Counted from the stretch's first letter, positions 10,052-20,306 are shown. The stretch is DNA of 64,000 nt from Hydrogenophaga sp. IBVHS1 (GCF_002127265.1 NZ_NFUU01000001.1:1178001-1242000), one strand, 5' to 3'. Notes: a model not told the origin generated them from the sequence alone. Numbers and translations are program-made.

Positions 10052-10148
10052 GGATTGGGCGGCAGATTTGCCACCCGCTGGACGGCGCTGGGCGCATTGG
10101 GCGGCAGCGTGTCCGGGGGCGGGGTGGCGGGCACCCCGAGGCGTGATT

Positions 10149-10487
10149 TTAGTTCCCGGCGAAATGCGGCTGCGCCGCCGCCGCCACGCGCGCCTGGTGC
10201 TGCGACCACTTGCCCGCGAACTGCTGCACCTCCACCAGTCGGCGCGCCAGGTCGGTTCCCTGGGCGGTAAGGCGGTAGCCATGGCCACTGTGGTCCACCA
10301 GCCGGGCCGCGCGCAGCTCTTTCAGGCGGGTGTTCAGTGTGTTGGGGGTCACGCCGCCCACGCTGTCCTGCAGCAGCCGGAAAGTCTGGGGGTGGCCGTC
10401 GCTCAGGGCCCAGATCACGCGCATGGCATAGCGGGATTCCAGCAGATCGAAAAGCTGGATCACGGCGGCATTGTCCTTGGCGGTCAT
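10149..10487 (-). CDS. HxlR-like winged-helix transcriptional regulator
   Basis: This 112-residue protein has a single winged helix: [19 protein letters not shown], then [24 protein letters not shown] as recognition part and [10 protein letters not shown] as the wing, which is the HxlR/PadR-like layout. The first cysteine typical of redox-sensing HxlR proteins is absent. The ATG at 10487 is preferred over an upstream codon at 10523 because GGAG lies seven bases before it. Regulon unknown; it sits alone between grpE and the SbtA-type gene. Confidence 0.75.
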   Translation of the reverse strand: MTAKDNAAVIQLFDLLESRYAMRVIWALSDGHPQTFRLLQDSVGGVTPNTLNTRLKELRAARLVDHSGHGYRLTAQGTDLARRLVEVQQFAGKWSQHQARVAAAAQPHFAGN

Positions 10488-10619
10488 GGGGGGCTCCGTA
10501 AGGCGCGGGATGGTGCGATCCACTATAGGGACGAAACCCGCGTGCTACCAGTTTGCTAGCTGCGTGCACTGCAGCAATGTGGCGCAAACGTCAATCATCC
10601 GGATTTACCCGGATTGCAT

Positions 10620-11552
10620 TCAGGTCAGCCGGCCCGCGAACCACAGATAAAGCGGGATGCCCACCAGGATGTTGAAGGGGAAAGTGACCCCCAGGGCCGC
10701 CGCAATGGACAGTCCAGCATTGGCCTCTGGCAGTCCGATGCGCATGGCGGTGGGCGCCGCGATGTAGCTGGCGCTCGCGGCCAGTGTGGCCATGATCGCC
10801 ACGCCGCCCGTGCTCAGGCCCAGCATCTTTCCCACCAGCGCGCCCGCCACCGCGAGCAACAGCGGCAAGCCAGTGCCCAGCACCAGCAGGCGCAGTCCGA
10901 AACGACGCACATCGGCCAGCCGCTCCCCCAGCACCAGACCGAGCTCGAGCATGAACAGGGCCAGCACGCCTTTGAAAGGGTCGACGAACACCGGCTTGAG
11001 CGGCGCCGTGCCAGCCTCGCCCATGAGCGCGCCGATGGCCAGCCCGCCGGCCAGCAGCATGACCGAGGGGCCCGCCAGAACGTCGCGAGACAAATGCCGC
11101 CAGTCGACGGGGCCTGCGCCGCCGCGCCGCGCGAGGAAGATGGCGGACAGCAGGGCCGGCGCCTCCATCAAGGCCACCCAGAGCGCCGCATGGCTTTCGT
11201 ATGCGATGCCCTTTTGCTGCAGGTGGCTGGTGGCCACGGCGAAGGTGACGACACTGACCGAACCGTAGTGCGCCGCCAGACTGGCGCTGTCCACACCCGA
11301 AAAACCCAGGCGACGCAGCAGGGGCACGACCGCAAACGGCACCGCCAGGCTCAGTGCCACGCAGGCAACCACCTGGGGCAGCAGCTCCGGAAGGGGTTGC
11401 CGGCTGATCTCCACGCCGCCCTTGAGCCCGATCGCCAGCAACAGATAGATCGAGAGCGTCTCGTAGAGCGCTTGGGGAACCTTGAGTTCACTGCCCGCCA
11501 GCCGAGCGGCCAGGCCAAGTGCAAAGAAAAGAACGACGACATCCACCGACAT
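10620..11552 (-). CDS. SbtA-type (DUF897) sodium-dependent permease
   Basis: This 310-residue integral membrane protein has about ten hydrophobic segments and belongs to the SbtA family, whose cyanobacterial founder imports bicarbonate with sodium. Recognisable parts are FFALGLAARLAGSELKVPQALYETLSIYLLLAIGLKGG at the N-terminus (residues 8-45, quoted here in two blocks) and ASASYIAAPTAMRIGLPEAN near the C-terminus. The ATG at 11552 is preferred because GGGGGGA precedes it. Substrate in heterotrophs is not settled. It is divergent from a LysR gene. Confidence 0.82.
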   Translation of the reverse strand: MSVDVVVLFFALGLAARLAGSELKVPQALYETLSIYLLLAIGLKGGVEISRQPLPELLPQVVACVALSLAVPFAVVPLLRRLGFSGVDSASLAAHYGSVSVVTFAVATSHLQQKGIAYESHAALWVALMEAPALLSAIFLARRGGAGPVDWRHLSRDVLAGPSVMLLAGGLAIGALMGEAGTAPLKPVFVDPFKGVLALFMLELGLVLGERLADVRRFGLRLLVLGTGLPLLLAVAGALVGKMLGLSTGGVAIMATLAASASYIAAPTAMRIGLPEANAGLSIAAALGVTFPFNILVGIPLYLWFAGRLT

Positions 11553-11624
11553 GATTTCCCCCCGACGCAACAAAGCACTTTAGAACGCGATTGGTTCGGA
11601 AGAAATTCGGTTTTGAGATAAAAC

Positions 11625-11643
11625 ACATCGAATAAATCGATGT
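11625..11643. promoter_or_regulatory. Candidate LysR operator between the SbtA-type gene and the LysR gene
   Basis: ACATCGA (11625-11631) and TCGATGT (11637-11643) form perfect 7-bp arms around ATAAA, and contain the LysR box T-N11-A (11628 to 11640). The site ends seven bases before the LysR ATG, which fits autorepression plus control of the divergent permease gene. Confidence 0.6.
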
Positions 11644-11649
11644 CTCAAC

Positions 11650-12570
11650 ATGAACTACAAGCACCTCCATTACCTCTGGACGGTGTTGCGCACGGGCAGC
11701 ATCGCTCGCGCCAGCGCCCAACTTCACCTCACCCCTCAGACCCTGAGCGGCCAGATCAAACTGCTCGAGGAGCGGCTGGGAAAACCTTTGCTGCGCAAGG
11801 CAGGCCGGGGCGTGGAGCCCACCGATGCAGGCCGCATGGTGCATAGGTTCGCGGACGACATCTTTGCGCTGGGCGCCGCCTTGCAGGAAGCCCTTCAGAC
11901 CGGACAGGAGGGAGCCGGGCAGGGCAGTTTTCGGGTCGGAATTGTCAATTCAGTCCCCAAGTCCATCGCGTGCCATGTGCTGGAGCCAGCCTTGACCGCA
12001 CCCGATCGGAGCCGGTTGATCTGTGTGGAAGGGAAGCTGACCCCCTTGCTGGCTGAGCTGGCGGTTCACCGGCTCGATCTGGTGGTCTCGGATGTGCCCA
12101 TGCCTGCGGGCCTGAGCGTCAAGGCATTCACTCACCTGCTGGGCAAAACAGGGGTGTGCTTCTTTGCATCGCCAGCGCTCCTCAAGCGGGAAGGGCGCAC
12201 TTTGCGTCAGATCCGTGCCCGGTTTCCCGCCAGCCTGAACGGGTTGCCGTGGTTGATGCCTAATTTCGATTCGGTGTTGCGCCCGCGCCTGGACGCCTGG
12301 CTGGACGACAAGGGCGTGGTGCCCAGTGTGGTGGCAGAGTTTGATGACGGCGCATTGACGAAAGCGTTCGGCCGCCAGGGCTTCGGTGTGTTTGCGGGGC
12401 CAGCCATCCTGGCGCACGAGATCGAGGCTCAGTTCGGCGTGGTGCAACTGGGTGCCGCGCCGGATCTCGTGGAGGAGTTCTACGCGATTTCCATCGAGCG
12501 TCGCATTTCCAATTCCGCTGTGGCGGCCATTACCGACGCCGCGCGTCGCGAGTTGTTTCCAAAGCCGTAG
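11650..12570 (+). CDS. LysR-family regulator, NhaR-like
   Basis: The 306-residue protein starts MNYKHLHYLWTVLRTGSIARAS, the NhaR-type LysR N-terminus, with the winged helix in residues 1-60 and a periplasmic-binding-protein-like effector domain from about 90 on. NhaR of enteric bacteria responds to sodium. Here the gene is divergent from a predicted sodium-coupled permease, so the pair probably forms one sensing and transport unit. It ends 12 bp before the convergent MarR gene. Confidence 0.85.
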   Translation: MNYKHLHYLWTVLRTGSIARASAQLHLTPQTLSGQIKLLEERLGKPLLRKAGRGVEPTDAGRMVHRFADDIFALGAALQEALQTGQEGAGQGSFRVGIVNSVPKSIACHVLEPALTAPDRSRLICVEGKLTPLLAELAVHRLDLVVSDVPMPAGLSVKAFTHLLGKTGVCFFASPALLKREGRTLRQIRARFPASLNGLPWLMPNFDSVLRPRLDAWLDDKGVVPSVVAEFDDGALTKAFGRQGFGVFAGPAILAHEIEAQFGVVQLGAAPDLVEEFYAISIERRISNSAVAAITDAARRELFPKP

Positions 12571-12582
12571 CGCACGCCGAGT

Positions 12583-13125
12583 TCAGCGGCGGTACACCTT
12601 GTGCAGCAGCGAGATGAGCATTTGCAGCTCCTCGCCCGACAGCCGCCCCGCGACCTTCTGCTCCAGCTCGGTGGCCGTGGCCTGGGCTTCGCGGTAGAGC
12701 CGCTGGCCTGCGGTGGAGAGGTGCAGGCCCTGGGCGCGCCGGTCGGTGGGATGGGGCTTGCGCACGATCAGGCCGCGTTTGTGCAGGCTTTTGACCATGC
12801 CCACCAGGTTGGGCGGAAGAATGTCGAGGGCGGCGCAGATCTGGCGCGAGGTCACGCCCGGGTTGTGCGCCACCACCGAGACCACCGAAAAGTCGACCGG
12901 GCGCAAACCGTAGGGCTCCATGCGGCGCAGGAACACGGCAATAACGGCCAGCGCCGCGCGCCTGGCGTTGTAGCCGAGCAGCGATTCAAGGTAGCTGGTG
13001 TCCACCTCCGAAGGCTCGGACGCGCCGGTCGATTCCCCGGCGAGGTCGAGATCGACCCCGGACACGGATTTCTTGCGGGGGCCGCGTGGGCGGCGCAAGG
13101 CGTTGGCAATCGAGGTCTCGGGCAT
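12583..13125 (-). CDS. MarR-family regulator, probable hydroxycinnamoyl-CoA-responsive repressor
   Basis: The 180-residue protein has an N-terminal extension of about 40 residues and then the MarR winged helix (GVTSRQICAALDILPPNLVGMV as recognition part, and KPHPTDRRAQGLHLS as the wing). MarR proteins of this context (CouR, FerR types) repress hydroxycinnamate genes and are released by the CoA thioester. It is the last gene of the long catabolic operon, 23 bp after the acyl-CoA dehydrogenase gene. The ATG at 13125 is used in preference to a TTG two codons upstream. A matching operator is proposed at 26629-26647. Confidence 0.8.
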   Translation of the reverse strand: MPETSIANALRRPRGPRKKSVSGVDLDLAGESTGASEPSEVDTSYLESLLGYNARRAALAVIAVFLRRMEPYGLRPVDFSVVSVVAHNPGVTSRQICAALDILPPNLVGMVKSLHKRGLIVRKPHPTDRRAQGLHLSTAGQRLYREAQATATELEQKVAGRLSGEELQMLISLLHKVYRR

Positions 13126-13148
13126 GGTCAAAGCATAGCGTGGCGAAC

Positions 13149-14846
13149 TCAGGCTGTGCCCAGCGTGGTTCTCATCTGGCCCAGGCGCATGTCGAATTCG
13201 GGCCAGACAAAACGCCAGAAGGCGGCCGGTGCTTCGCCCGCGTCTGGCGTGGCGTCGATGCGCGCGCTGGCCCAGGCCATGAGCACCAGGGCCACGGCGC
13301 GCAAGAAATCATCGGCCAGCCAGTGGGCCCGGTCGGCCGGCGCGTCGGCGGCGGTACGAGGCAGCAGCTGTGTGCGCAGGAACTCGGCGAAGCGTTGCAG
13401 CGCTTCGCGCGCGGCCCCGGCCTGCGGCAGGCCGTCCAGGTCGGCCTGCAGCTCGGCCAGCAAGGTCTGGAGCGCGGCCGCGCCATCGGGCAGGGTCTTG
13501 CGGATCAGCAGGTCGATGGCCTGAATCTCGTTCGTGCCTTCGTAAATCATGGCCACGCGAGCATCGCGCACGTGCTGCTCGATGCCCCATTCCCGCACAT
13601 AGCCGTGGCCGCCGAACACCTGCAGGCAGGCGCTGGCACCGGTGAAGGCCTGCTCGGTCCAGGCGGACTTGAGCACGGGTGTGACCAGGCTGCACCAGCG
13701 CGCCGCTGCTTCGCGCCGCGCTCCGTCGGGATGGTGCTTCTGCACGTCGAGTTCGAGTGCGGTGCGGTACGCGATCACGCGGCCGGTGTCGATCCAGGCG
13801 CGCTGGGTCAGCAGAATGCGCTGCATGGCCGGATGCAGCGCGATGGTGTCTGCCTGACCAGACTTGCTTGCGCTGCCCGGTGCGCGCATCTGGCGGCGCT
13901 CCTGCGCGTAGGCGCTGGCTTTCTGCCAGGCGGCATCGAGCAGACCGATGCCTTGCAAGCCCACCAGCAACCGAGCCGCGTTCATCATCACGAACATCGC
14001 GTTCAGGCCCTTGCCCGGTTCGCCCACCAGCGAGGCGGCGGCTTCGTCGAAACGCATCACGCAGGTGGGGCTGGCGTGGATGCCCATCTTCTCTTCGATG
14101 CGATCGCAGTGCACCGCGCTTCGGCTGCCATCGTCATGAAACTTCGGCACCACGAACAGCGACAACCCCTTCGGGCCGGGCGGTGCATCGGGCAAACGCG
14201 CCAGCACCAGATGCACGATGTTGTCGGAGAGGTCGTGCTCGCCGCCGGAGATGAAGATCTTGGTGCCGCTCAGGGCAAATCGGCCGTCGGGCAGGGGCGT
14301 GGCCCGCGTGCGCACCAGGCCGAGATCGCTGCCAGCGTGCGGCTCGGTGAGGCACATGGTGGCGAGCCACTCGCCGGTGGCCAGCTTCTCCAGGTAGCGC
14401 GCCTTGATGTCCTCGGAGCCGTGGTGCTTCAGGCACTCGTACGCGCCGTGCAGCAAACCCGGTGCCATGGTCCAGCCGTGGTTGGCGGCGTTCAGCATTT
14501 CATGCAGCACGGCCTCCAGCGCGGTGGGCAGGCCCTGGCCACCATCTTCAACGGCACACGCCAGCGATGGCCAACCGGCTTGCCAGAACGCCTGGTAGGC
14601 CTCCTGGAATCCCGGCGGCATGGTCACTGCGCCGGCCTTCCATTGCGCTCCCACTTCGTCACCCTCGCGGTTGAGCGGTGCGAGCACTTCGCCCACAAAC
14701 TTGCCGGCCTCCTCGATCACCTGCGTGAGCAGGGCCGGTTCGGCATGTTCGGCCAGCAAGGGGAGCTCGGCCAGCAACTCGGGTGCCCGCAACACCTGCA
14801 GCAAGATGAAGGCGTGGCTCTCGGGCCGGGGCTGGTAAGCGTTCAT
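13149..14846 (-). CDS. Acyl-CoA dehydrogenase (large, 565-residue type)
   Basis: It is a flavoprotein that oxidises an acyl-CoA to the 2-enoyl-CoA and passes electrons to ETF. The sequence has [12 protein letters not shown] and [11 protein letters not shown] (FAD/substrate region), the C-terminal catalytic Glu in [13 protein letters not shown], and an extra C-terminal helical region, making it longer than the 380-residue short-chain enzymes. In this cluster it could desaturate dihydro (phenylpropanoyl) substrates to the cinnamoyl-CoA level; this is inferred from position only. It lies 4 bp after the tannase-like gene. Confidence 0.88.
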   Translation of the reverse strand: MNAYQPRPESHAFILLQVLRAPELLAELPLLAEHAEPALLTQVIEEAGKFVGEVLAPLNREGDEVGAQWKAGAVTMPPGFQEAYQAFWQAGWPSLACAVEDGGQGLPTALEAVLHEMLNAANHGWTMAPGLLHGAYECLKHHGSEDIKARYLEKLATGEWLATMCLTEPHAGSDLGLVRTRATPLPDGRFALSGTKIFISGGEHDLSDNIVHLVLARLPDAPPGPKGLSLFVVPKFHDDGSRSAVHCDRIEEKMGIHASPTCVMRFDEAAASLVGEPGKGLNAMFVMMNAARLLVGLQGIGLLDAAWQKASAYAQERRQMRAPGSASKSGQADTIALHPAMQRILLTQRAWIDTGRVIAYRTALELDVQKHHPDGARREAAARWCSLVTPVLKSAWTEQAFTGASACLQVFGGHGYVREWGIEQHVRDARVAMIYEGTNEIQAIDLLIRKTLPDGAAALQTLLAELQADLDGLPQAGAAREALQRFAEFLRTQLLPRTAADAPADRAHWLADDFLRAVALVLMAWASARIDATPDAGEAPAAFWRFVWPEFDMRLGQMRTTLGTA

Positions 14847-14850
14847 CGCT

Positions 14851-16578
14851 TCAGCGGCACGTGAAGCTGGATGCGCTTTCCACTGGTCCGCTGCCGTTGT
14901 AGTGCGCCACGCTCGGGTAGGCGCACAGCGGGCGGGTGCGGTTGGCGGACCAGTCGGCGGGCAGCTCCGCGTTCACGCCGCCCGCGTTGCCGGCGCCGCG
15001 TGCGCTGGCCGTCACGGCTTGAGGCGCCACGCCTTGTTCAACCCACTTCACCAGCGGGCCGAGCAGATCGAACTGGTCGGTGGCCGGGCCGCCGCTGCAG
15101 TGGTTCATGCCCGGCACCGGGAAGTAACGCGCGAAATCGTTGGCCTTGCCGTCTTGCGAGCGGTTCACGCGTTCGACCCACTGGCGCGTGTCCTCGGCGG
15201 AAAAGATTGCATCGCTCACGCCGTGGTAAAGCACCATCTTGGCGCCGCGCGCGCGCAGCGGCAGCAGGTTGTCGGGTTTCTCATGACCGGGCGGGCCCAT
15301 GAGCGAGACGCCCGATTCGCGGTAGGTGTCGCTGGTGGCCGAAATGGCGGGCAGCAACGCGTCGATGCTGGCGCTGGAGAAGTTGACCGGGGCGGCCGGT
15401 GGCGCGGTGAAGATGGTGCCCACCGACAACGGGTCCAGAGCCACCGAGTTGACGAACTTCCACGTGGCCCAGTTGGAGCCGGCAATGCCAGGGTCGTTGG
15501 GAAATCCGCTGTAGATGGGCTGGCCGTTGCCCGCCTTGCCGCCGGCCTGCACTTCGGCCAGCGTGGCCTTCTGTGGCGCGGTGAGGCAGGCACCGTCGCG
15601 CGCGCCGGTGCAGGTGGGCACGTCGCGCACCAGGTTGAAGGCGGACTGGCATGCTTGCGTGGCCTGCACGAGCCCATCTTTCAGGCCGTCCAGCGCATCG
15701 CAGCGCTCGAGAATGGCGCGCGCCACGGTCTGGCGTTCTGGTGCGGTCAGCGCACTGCCGAGGTCCGGAATGTTGGCGTTGGGGTTGAGCGGGTGTTTCA
15801 CCGCGGCACCCGGCGTGGCCTGCGGCATCCAGCGCTGCGCGCCCCACAGCTGCGCCAGTGCGGCGTTGGGCAGGCGGTAGCCGGGCGCGCCGATCAGGTA
15901 GCCGTCGTACTGGTCGCCCACTCGCGAGGCCGCCACCATCGCGTGGCGGCCGCCGTTGGAGCAGCCGCCGATGTAAGAGCGGTCGGGCGCTTTGCCGTAG
16001 GCGCTGGCGATCAAGGCCTTGGCCATGGGCGTGAGCTTGGCCACGGCCTGGTAGCCGTAGTCCAGCCGGGCCTGCGGCTCGAGGCCGAACACGGTCGTTT
16101 GCGCGCCGGTGTGGCCGGCGTCCGAGCTGATGACCGCAAAACCCTGCGCCAGCGCGCCGGTGATCGGGCCACCGCCGAGCGCGCCCTCGGCAGGTCGCAC
16201 GGCGCCATCCAGCCCCCCGTTGCCCTGGTAGTAGAAGCGGCCGTTCCAGGCCTGCGGCAGGCGCATTTCAAAGCCGATCGCGTAGTCGCGGCCATCGCTG
16301 CCCTTGCGCTTGTGCATCTGGCCTTTCACGAGGCAGTGCGCGGCCACCGGCTGGCCGGCCAGCATGAGGCCGCCCGTGGCCACGGTGACGGCGGAATCGA
16401 TCACCGTCTGTTCAAAGCGGAACTGGTTCACCAGCGCGTCGCACTGGTTCAGGGTGGCGCCCACCGCAGCCCTTAACGGCGCAGGCGTGGGAACCATGGG
16501 GCTGGTACTGCAGGCCACCAAGGCGAGGCCCATGGCAGCAGGCAAGGCGAAGCGGGCAACGGATGCGGGGTTCTTCAT
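14851..16578 (-). CDS. Tannase / feruloyl esterase family hydrolase
   Basis: It is an alpha/beta hydrolase that cuts ester bonds between phenolic acids and sugars or alcohols, outside the cytoplasm. The 575-residue protein has an N-terminal signal ending LALVACS, which may be a lipobox. The nucleophile motif GGCSNGGRH, the acidic residue in GVSDAIFSAED and the HC pair in GMNHCSGG together give the CS-D-HC disulfide/catalytic triad typical of the tannase family. In the operon it would release ferulate or related acids for the adjacent ABC importer. Confidence 0.88.
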   Translation of the reverse strand: MKNPASVARFALPAAMGLALVACSTSPMVPTPAPLRAAVGATLNQCDALVNQFRFEQTVIDSAVTVATGGLMLAGQPVAAHCLVKGQMHKRKGSDGRDYAIGFEMRLPQAWNGRFYYQGNGGLDGAVRPAEGALGGGPITGALAQGFAVISSDAGHTGAQTTVFGLEPQARLDYGYQAVAKLTPMAKALIASAYGKAPDRSYIGGCSNGGRHAMVAASRVGDQYDGYLIGAPGYRLPNAALAQLWGAQRWMPQATPGAAVKHPLNPNANIPDLGSALTAPERQTVARAILERCDALDGLKDGLVQATQACQSAFNLVRDVPTCTGARDGACLTAPQKATLAEVQAGGKAGNGQPIYSGFPNDPGIAGSNWATWKFVNSVALDPLSVGTIFTAPPAAPVNFSSASIDALLPAISATSDTYRESGVSLMGPPGHEKPDNLLPLRARGAKMVLYHGVSDAIFSAEDTRQWVERVNRSQDGKANDFARYFPVPGMNHCSGGPATDQFDLLGPLVKWVEQGVAPQAVTASARGAGNAGGVNAELPADWSANRTRPLCAYPSVAHYNGSGPVESASSFTCR

Positions 16579-16608
16579 GTTGTGTCTCCTCTGGGGCCGA
16601 ACAAAATA

Positions 16609-17343
16609 TCAGGCGCTCTGGCGCGCCGTGCCAAGGTAGGTCTCGATCACGCGCGGGTCGCTGGCGAGTTCGCGCGCGGGGCCCTGGGCGCTGAGTTCGC
16701 CCATCTCCAGCACGTAGCCGTGGTCGGCCACCTGCAGCGCCGCGCGCGCGTTCTGTTCCACGAGCACGATGGTCACGCCGGTCTGGCGCAGGCGTTCGAT
16801 GATCGCGAAGATCTCGCGCACGATCAGCGGGGCCAGGCCCAGGCTGGGCTCGTCAAGCATGAGCAGGTCGGGGCTGGACATGAGGGCGCGGCCCACGGCC
16901 AGCATCTGGCGCTCGCCGCCCGACAGCGTGCCGGCCAGTTGCGCGCGGCGTTCCTGCAGGCGCGGGAAGATGCCATACACGTCGTCGAGCTTGCTGCGCC
17001 ATTTCGCATTGCCCATGCGCATCTGGCGAAAGCCGCCGAGCAGCAGGTTGTCTTCCACCGGCATGGTGCCGAAGAGTTCGCGCTTCTCGGGCACCAGCGC
17101 CATGCCGTTCATCACGCGCTCCTCGAGCGTGAGCCGGGTGATGTCTTGCCCGCGGAATTCGATCGTCCCCTGGCCGGGCAGGATGCCCATGAGCGTGTTG
17201 AGCAAGGTGGACTTGCCCGCGCCGTTGGGGCCGATGACGGTGATCACGCCGCCGGGCAGGGCTTCGATGTCGATGCCGTGCAGAACCTCGGCGCGGCCGT
17301 AGCCGGCGCGCAGGCCCTTGACTTGAAGAATGGGTGTGGTCAT
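16609..17343 (-). CDS. livF: Liv-type ABC transporter ATP-binding protein (LivF)
   Basis: This 244-residue ATPase of a branched-chain-amino-acid-type (HAAT) importer has Walker [10 protein letters not shown], the signature LSGGERQML and Walker [13 protein letters not shown], and lies in the cytoplasm on the membrane complex. The start at 17343 ([16 protein letters not shown]) is chosen by homology; upstream codons overlap livMG. In a hydroxycinnamate operon the transporter more likely imports aromatic acids than amino acids, as for the CouPSTW system of Rhodopseudomonas. Confidence 0.9.
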   Translation of the reverse strand: MTTPILQVKGLRAGYGRAEVLHGIDIEALPGGVITVIGPNGAGKSTLLNTLMGILPGQGTIEFRGQDITRLTLEERVMNGMALVPEKRELFGTMPVEDNLLLGGFRQMRMGNAKWRSKLDDVYGIFPRLQERRAQLAGTLSGGERQMLAVGRALMSSPDLLMLDEPSLGLAPLIVREIFAIIERLRQTGVTIVLVEQNARAALQVADHGYVLEMGELSAQGPARELASDPRVIETYLGTARQSA

Positions 17344-17344
17344 G

Positions 17345-19114
17345 TCAATGCTCCGTGCCGAGGTAGGCCGCACGCACCTTCGGGTCCTGCTGCACCTGCG
17401 CGGGCGGTCCCTGGGTGAGCAGCGTGCCGAACTCCATCACCACCAGGTGGTCGCATATCTGCATCACCAGGTCCATGTCGTGTTCCACCAGCAGAATGCT
17501 CATGCCCTCGCTCTTGAGCTGGCGCAGCACGCCGACCAGGGCCTGCTTCTCCTGGTAGCGCAGACCGGCGGCAGGTTCATCGAGCAGCAGCAGGGTGGGA
17601 TCGGCGCTGAGTGCGCGCGCAATCTCCATCAGGCGCTGTGGGCCCATGGCCAGGTTGCCGGCCTGCTCGTGCAGGTACTCGCCCATGCCGATGCGCTCGA
17701 GCTGGCGTTGCGCCTCACGGAAGAGTTGCTTTTCCTCACCCTGGTTGGCGCGCAGCATGGCCGGGAGCACGCCCTTGGTGCCGCGCGTGTGCGCGCCGAG
17801 CGCCACGTTTTCCAGCACCGTCATGTCGGGAATCATCTTCACGTGCTGAAAGGTGCGCGCCATGCCCATCTGCGCAATCTCCCGCGAGGGCTTGCCGATG
17901 ACGTTGCCGCCCTGGAACATCACCTGCCCGCTGGTGGCTGGCAGCACGCCGGTGATGAGGTTGAAGGTGGTGGACTTGCCCGCGCCGTTGGGACCGATCA
18001 GGCCGACGATCTGGCCCGAGTGAATCTGGAAGCTGATGTCGTTCACGGCGATCAGTCCACCAAACTGCATGCGTGCCTTCTGCACGTCCAGCACCAGCTC
18101 GCCGGAGGCGGGCCGGGCGCGCGCGGGCAGGGCAGGGGCGCTCTGCCAGTCGACCTTGCGCGGCGGCTTGGGCATGTGGCGTCCCACCAGCGACCACAGG
18201 CCATCGGGCAGGTACTTGAGCACCACCACCAGCGCGATGCCGAAGACGATCACTTCATAGCTTCCACTGGTGCCGATGAGCTTGGGCAGCAGCACCTGCA
18301 GCTGGTCTTCGAGCACACGAATGAGCCCGGCACCGACGATGGCGCCCCACACATGGCCCACGCCGCCGATCACCGCCATGAACAGGTACTCGATGCCCAT
18401 CTTCAGGCCAAAGGCCGAGGGGTTGACCGTGCGCTGGAAGTGCGCGAGCAGCCAGCCCGCCACCGAGGCGAGCACGGCCGCCAGCACGAAGATGGTGACT
18501 TTGTAGCGGAAGGTGCTGATGCCCATGGCCTCGGCCATCTGCGAACCATTCCTGAGGGAGCGAATCGCCCGACCCGCGCGCGAATCGAGCAGATGCAGCA
18601 TGGCGGCCACGAAGGCGAGCAGGATCACCCAGGTGAGCACGAAGAAAGCTCGGCCCTGGCCGATGTCGAACCCGCCAATGGACAGGCTCTTGATGCCGAG
18701 CAGCCCGTCGTACTTGCCGAGTGCATCGAGGTTGCCCATGAGGTAGTACAGCGACAGGCCCCAGGCGATGGTGGCGAGCGGCAGATAGTGGCCCGACATG
18801 CGCAGCGTGATCAAGCCGACCACCAGCGCACTGCCGGCGGTGAGACCCACGCCGATGAACAGCGTGAGCCACGGGGACATGCCGAGGTTCAGCGTGAGCC
18901 ACGCCGTGGTGTAAGCGCCGATGCCGACGAAAGCCGCCTGCCCGAACGAAGTGAGACCACCCACACCCGTGAGCAGGATCAGACCCAGCACGGTCATGCT
19001 GTACATGCCGATGTAGTTGAGCTGCGTGATCCAGAAATCGGGCAGCGGCAGCACGGCGATCAGGGGGATCGCCAGCGCCAGGATCAGCAGGCCGAAGTTT
19101 TGCAGTTTCGGCAT
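17345..19114 (-). CDS. Fused Liv permease and ATP-binding protein (LivM-LivG)
   Basis: One 589-residue chain holds both a permease (about residues 1-310, eight or so membrane segments, with [17 protein letters not shown] and the EAA-like region ISTFRYK) and an ATPase (about 345-585, Walker [10 protein letters not shown], signature [11 protein letters not shown], Walker [12 protein letters not shown]). The short linker (about 318-345) is Pro/Arg-rich. It is therefore LivM and LivG in one gene, with livH immediately upstream (1 bp) and livF downstream (1 bp). The fusion is known in some betaproteobacteria. Confidence 0.92.
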   Translation of the reverse strand: MPKLQNFGLLILALAIPLIAVLPLPDFWITQLNYIGMYSMTVLGLILLTGVGGLTSFGQAAFVGIGAYTTAWLTLNLGMSPWLTLFIGVGLTAGSALVVGLITLRMSGHYLPLATIAWGLSLYYLMGNLDALGKYDGLLGIKSLSIGGFDIGQGRAFFVLTWVILLAFVAAMLHLLDSRAGRAIRSLRNGSQMAEAMGISTFRYKVTIFVLAAVLASVAGWLLAHFQRTVNPSAFGLKMGIEYLFMAVIGGVGHVWGAIVGAGLIRVLEDQLQVLLPKLIGTSGSYEVIVFGIALVVVLKYLPDGLWSLVGRHMPKPPRKVDWQSAPALPARARPASGELVLDVQKARMQFGGLIAVNDISFQIHSGQIVGLIGPNGAGKSTTFNLITGVLPATSGQVMFQGGNVIGKPSREIAQMGMARTFQHVKMIPDMTVLENVALGAHTRGTKGVLPAMLRANQGEEKQLFREAQRQLERIGMGEYLHEQAGNLAMGPQRLMEIARALSADPTLLLLDEPAAGLRYQEKQALVGVLRQLKSEGMSILLVEHDMDLVMQICDHLVVMEFGTLLTQGPPAQVQQDPKVRAAYLGTEH

Positions 19115-19115
19115 G

Positions 19116-20156
19116 TCAGTGGTCCTCGTCGGAATGCTTGCTGCGCAGGGACCTGAACAGCAGGACGGGGAGAATCAGGGTGAACACAATCACTTCCTTG
19201 AAGGCACTGGCCCAGAACGAACCGAAGGCTTCGATCACGCCCACGCCCAGCGCCGCGATGAGCGCGCCCGGGTAGCTCGCGAGGCCTGCGGCCACAGCGG
19301 CCACAAAACCTTTCAGGCCGATGAGGAAACCGGAGTCGTAGAACACGGTGGTGGTGGGGCCGATGAGCAGGCCGGATAGCGCGCCGATGAACGCCGCCAT
19401 GGTCATGGTGAGCTGGCCCGATGCCTGCGACGAAATGCCCATGAGGCGCGCGCCGGTGCGGTTCACGGCAATGGCTCGCAGCGCCTTGCCGCGCAGCGAG
19501 CGCTCGAAGTACAGCCAGAGCATGACGATCAGCGCCACGGTGGCGGCGAAGGTGATGATGGCCTGGCCCGACAGCATGACCGGGCCGACGGTGAAGCGCT
19601 GTTCCCAGAACGCAGTATTGCGGAAGCCCTCAGCACCGAAGAACAGCAGGCCCAGGCCAGTCATGGCGAAGTGCACGCCGACCGAAACGATCAGCAGCAC
19701 CAAGGGTGTGGCGCTCTCCAGCGACTGGTAGGCCACACGGTAGACCAGCGGCCCGTAGACCGTGACCACCGCCACGCTGAGCGCGGCCTGCACCCAGAGC
19801 GGGAAGAGTTGTGGCGCGGCCCAGATGGCCACAATCGAGACCAGCACGGGCAACACCAGGGTGCGGCCTGCGGCCTTGAGTGCGGGCAACACCGAGCGCT
19901 GGTGGCGCCAGCGCTCGGCAAGCTCCATCAACGCGGCCACACCGGCCAGCAGCAACAGCAACCACACAGTGCCGGGCACCTTGCCGGTCTGAAAGATGGC
20001 CAGGGTCAGCGCGCCGTACGCGACGAACTCACCCTGGGGAATGAAGATGATCCGGGTGACAGTGAACACCAGGACGATGGCGAGCCCCAGCAGCGCGTAC
20101 ACCGCGCCGTTGGTCAAGCCGTCCAGCAACAAAATGCTGGCGATCGAAAAGTCCAT
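19116..20156 (-). CDS. livH: Liv-type ABC transporter permease (LivH)
   Basis: This 346-residue membrane subunit has about eight hydrophobic helices, beginning [24 protein letters not shown] and containing the [20 protein letters not shown] loop that contacts the ATPase, as in LivH proteins. With livMG and livF it completes the importer, and livJ is the binding protein. It is separated from livJ by about 150 bp that hold a palindromic intergenic element, so expression of binding protein and membrane parts may differ. Confidence 0.92.
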   Translation of the reverse strand: MDFSIASILLLDGLTNGAVYALLGLAIVLVFTVTRIIFIPQGEFVAYGALTLAIFQTGKVPGTVWLLLLLAGVAALMELAERWRHQRSVLPALKAAGRTLVLPVLVSIVAIWAAPQLFPLWVQAALSVAVVTVYGPLVYRVAYQSLESATPLVLLIVSVGVHFAMTGLGLLFFGAEGFRNTAFWEQRFTVGPVMLSGQAIITFAATVALIVMLWLYFERSLRGKALRAIAVNRTGARLMGISSQASGQLTMTMAAFIGALSGLLIGPTTTVFYDSGFLIGLKGFVAAVAAGLASYPGALIAALGVGVIEAFGSFWASAFKEVIVFTLILPVLLFRSLRSKHSDEDH

Positions 20157-20221
20157 GAAAAGCCTTAACGAAAAGAAGAAGCGCTCTTGAGATCAGGGGC
20201 ACCAAGGGTCCGGCTCCGCCG

Positions 20222-20300
20222 GCCCGAGATGCCGTCCCCCCTCCCAGCGCCAAAGGCGCGCAAGAGAGGGGGAAGCCGCGTCAGCGGCGCAGGGGGGTGC
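20222..20300. repeat. GC-rich palindromic intergenic element (copy 1)
   Basis: Between livJ and livH there are nested hairpins: GCGCC-AAA-GGCGC (20247-20259), GCCGC-GTCA-GCGGC (20275-20288) and a pyrimidine/purine pair CCCCCCTC / GAGAGGGGG. A related layout (C-run, AGGGGGA, GCG-rich, GGCG, G-run) recurs after the iron-binding protein gene near 62321-62352, each time directly after the stop codon of a binding protein gene on the minus strand. It looks like a dispersed intergenic element of this bacterial family. Confidence 0.5.
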
Positions 20301-20306
20301 TCCGAA

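Noticed and set aside
17345..19114. LivM-LivG fusion as a sequencing error joining two genes
   Set aside because: The frame is continuous with a plausible linker, both domains are complete, and such fusions occur in related bacteria.
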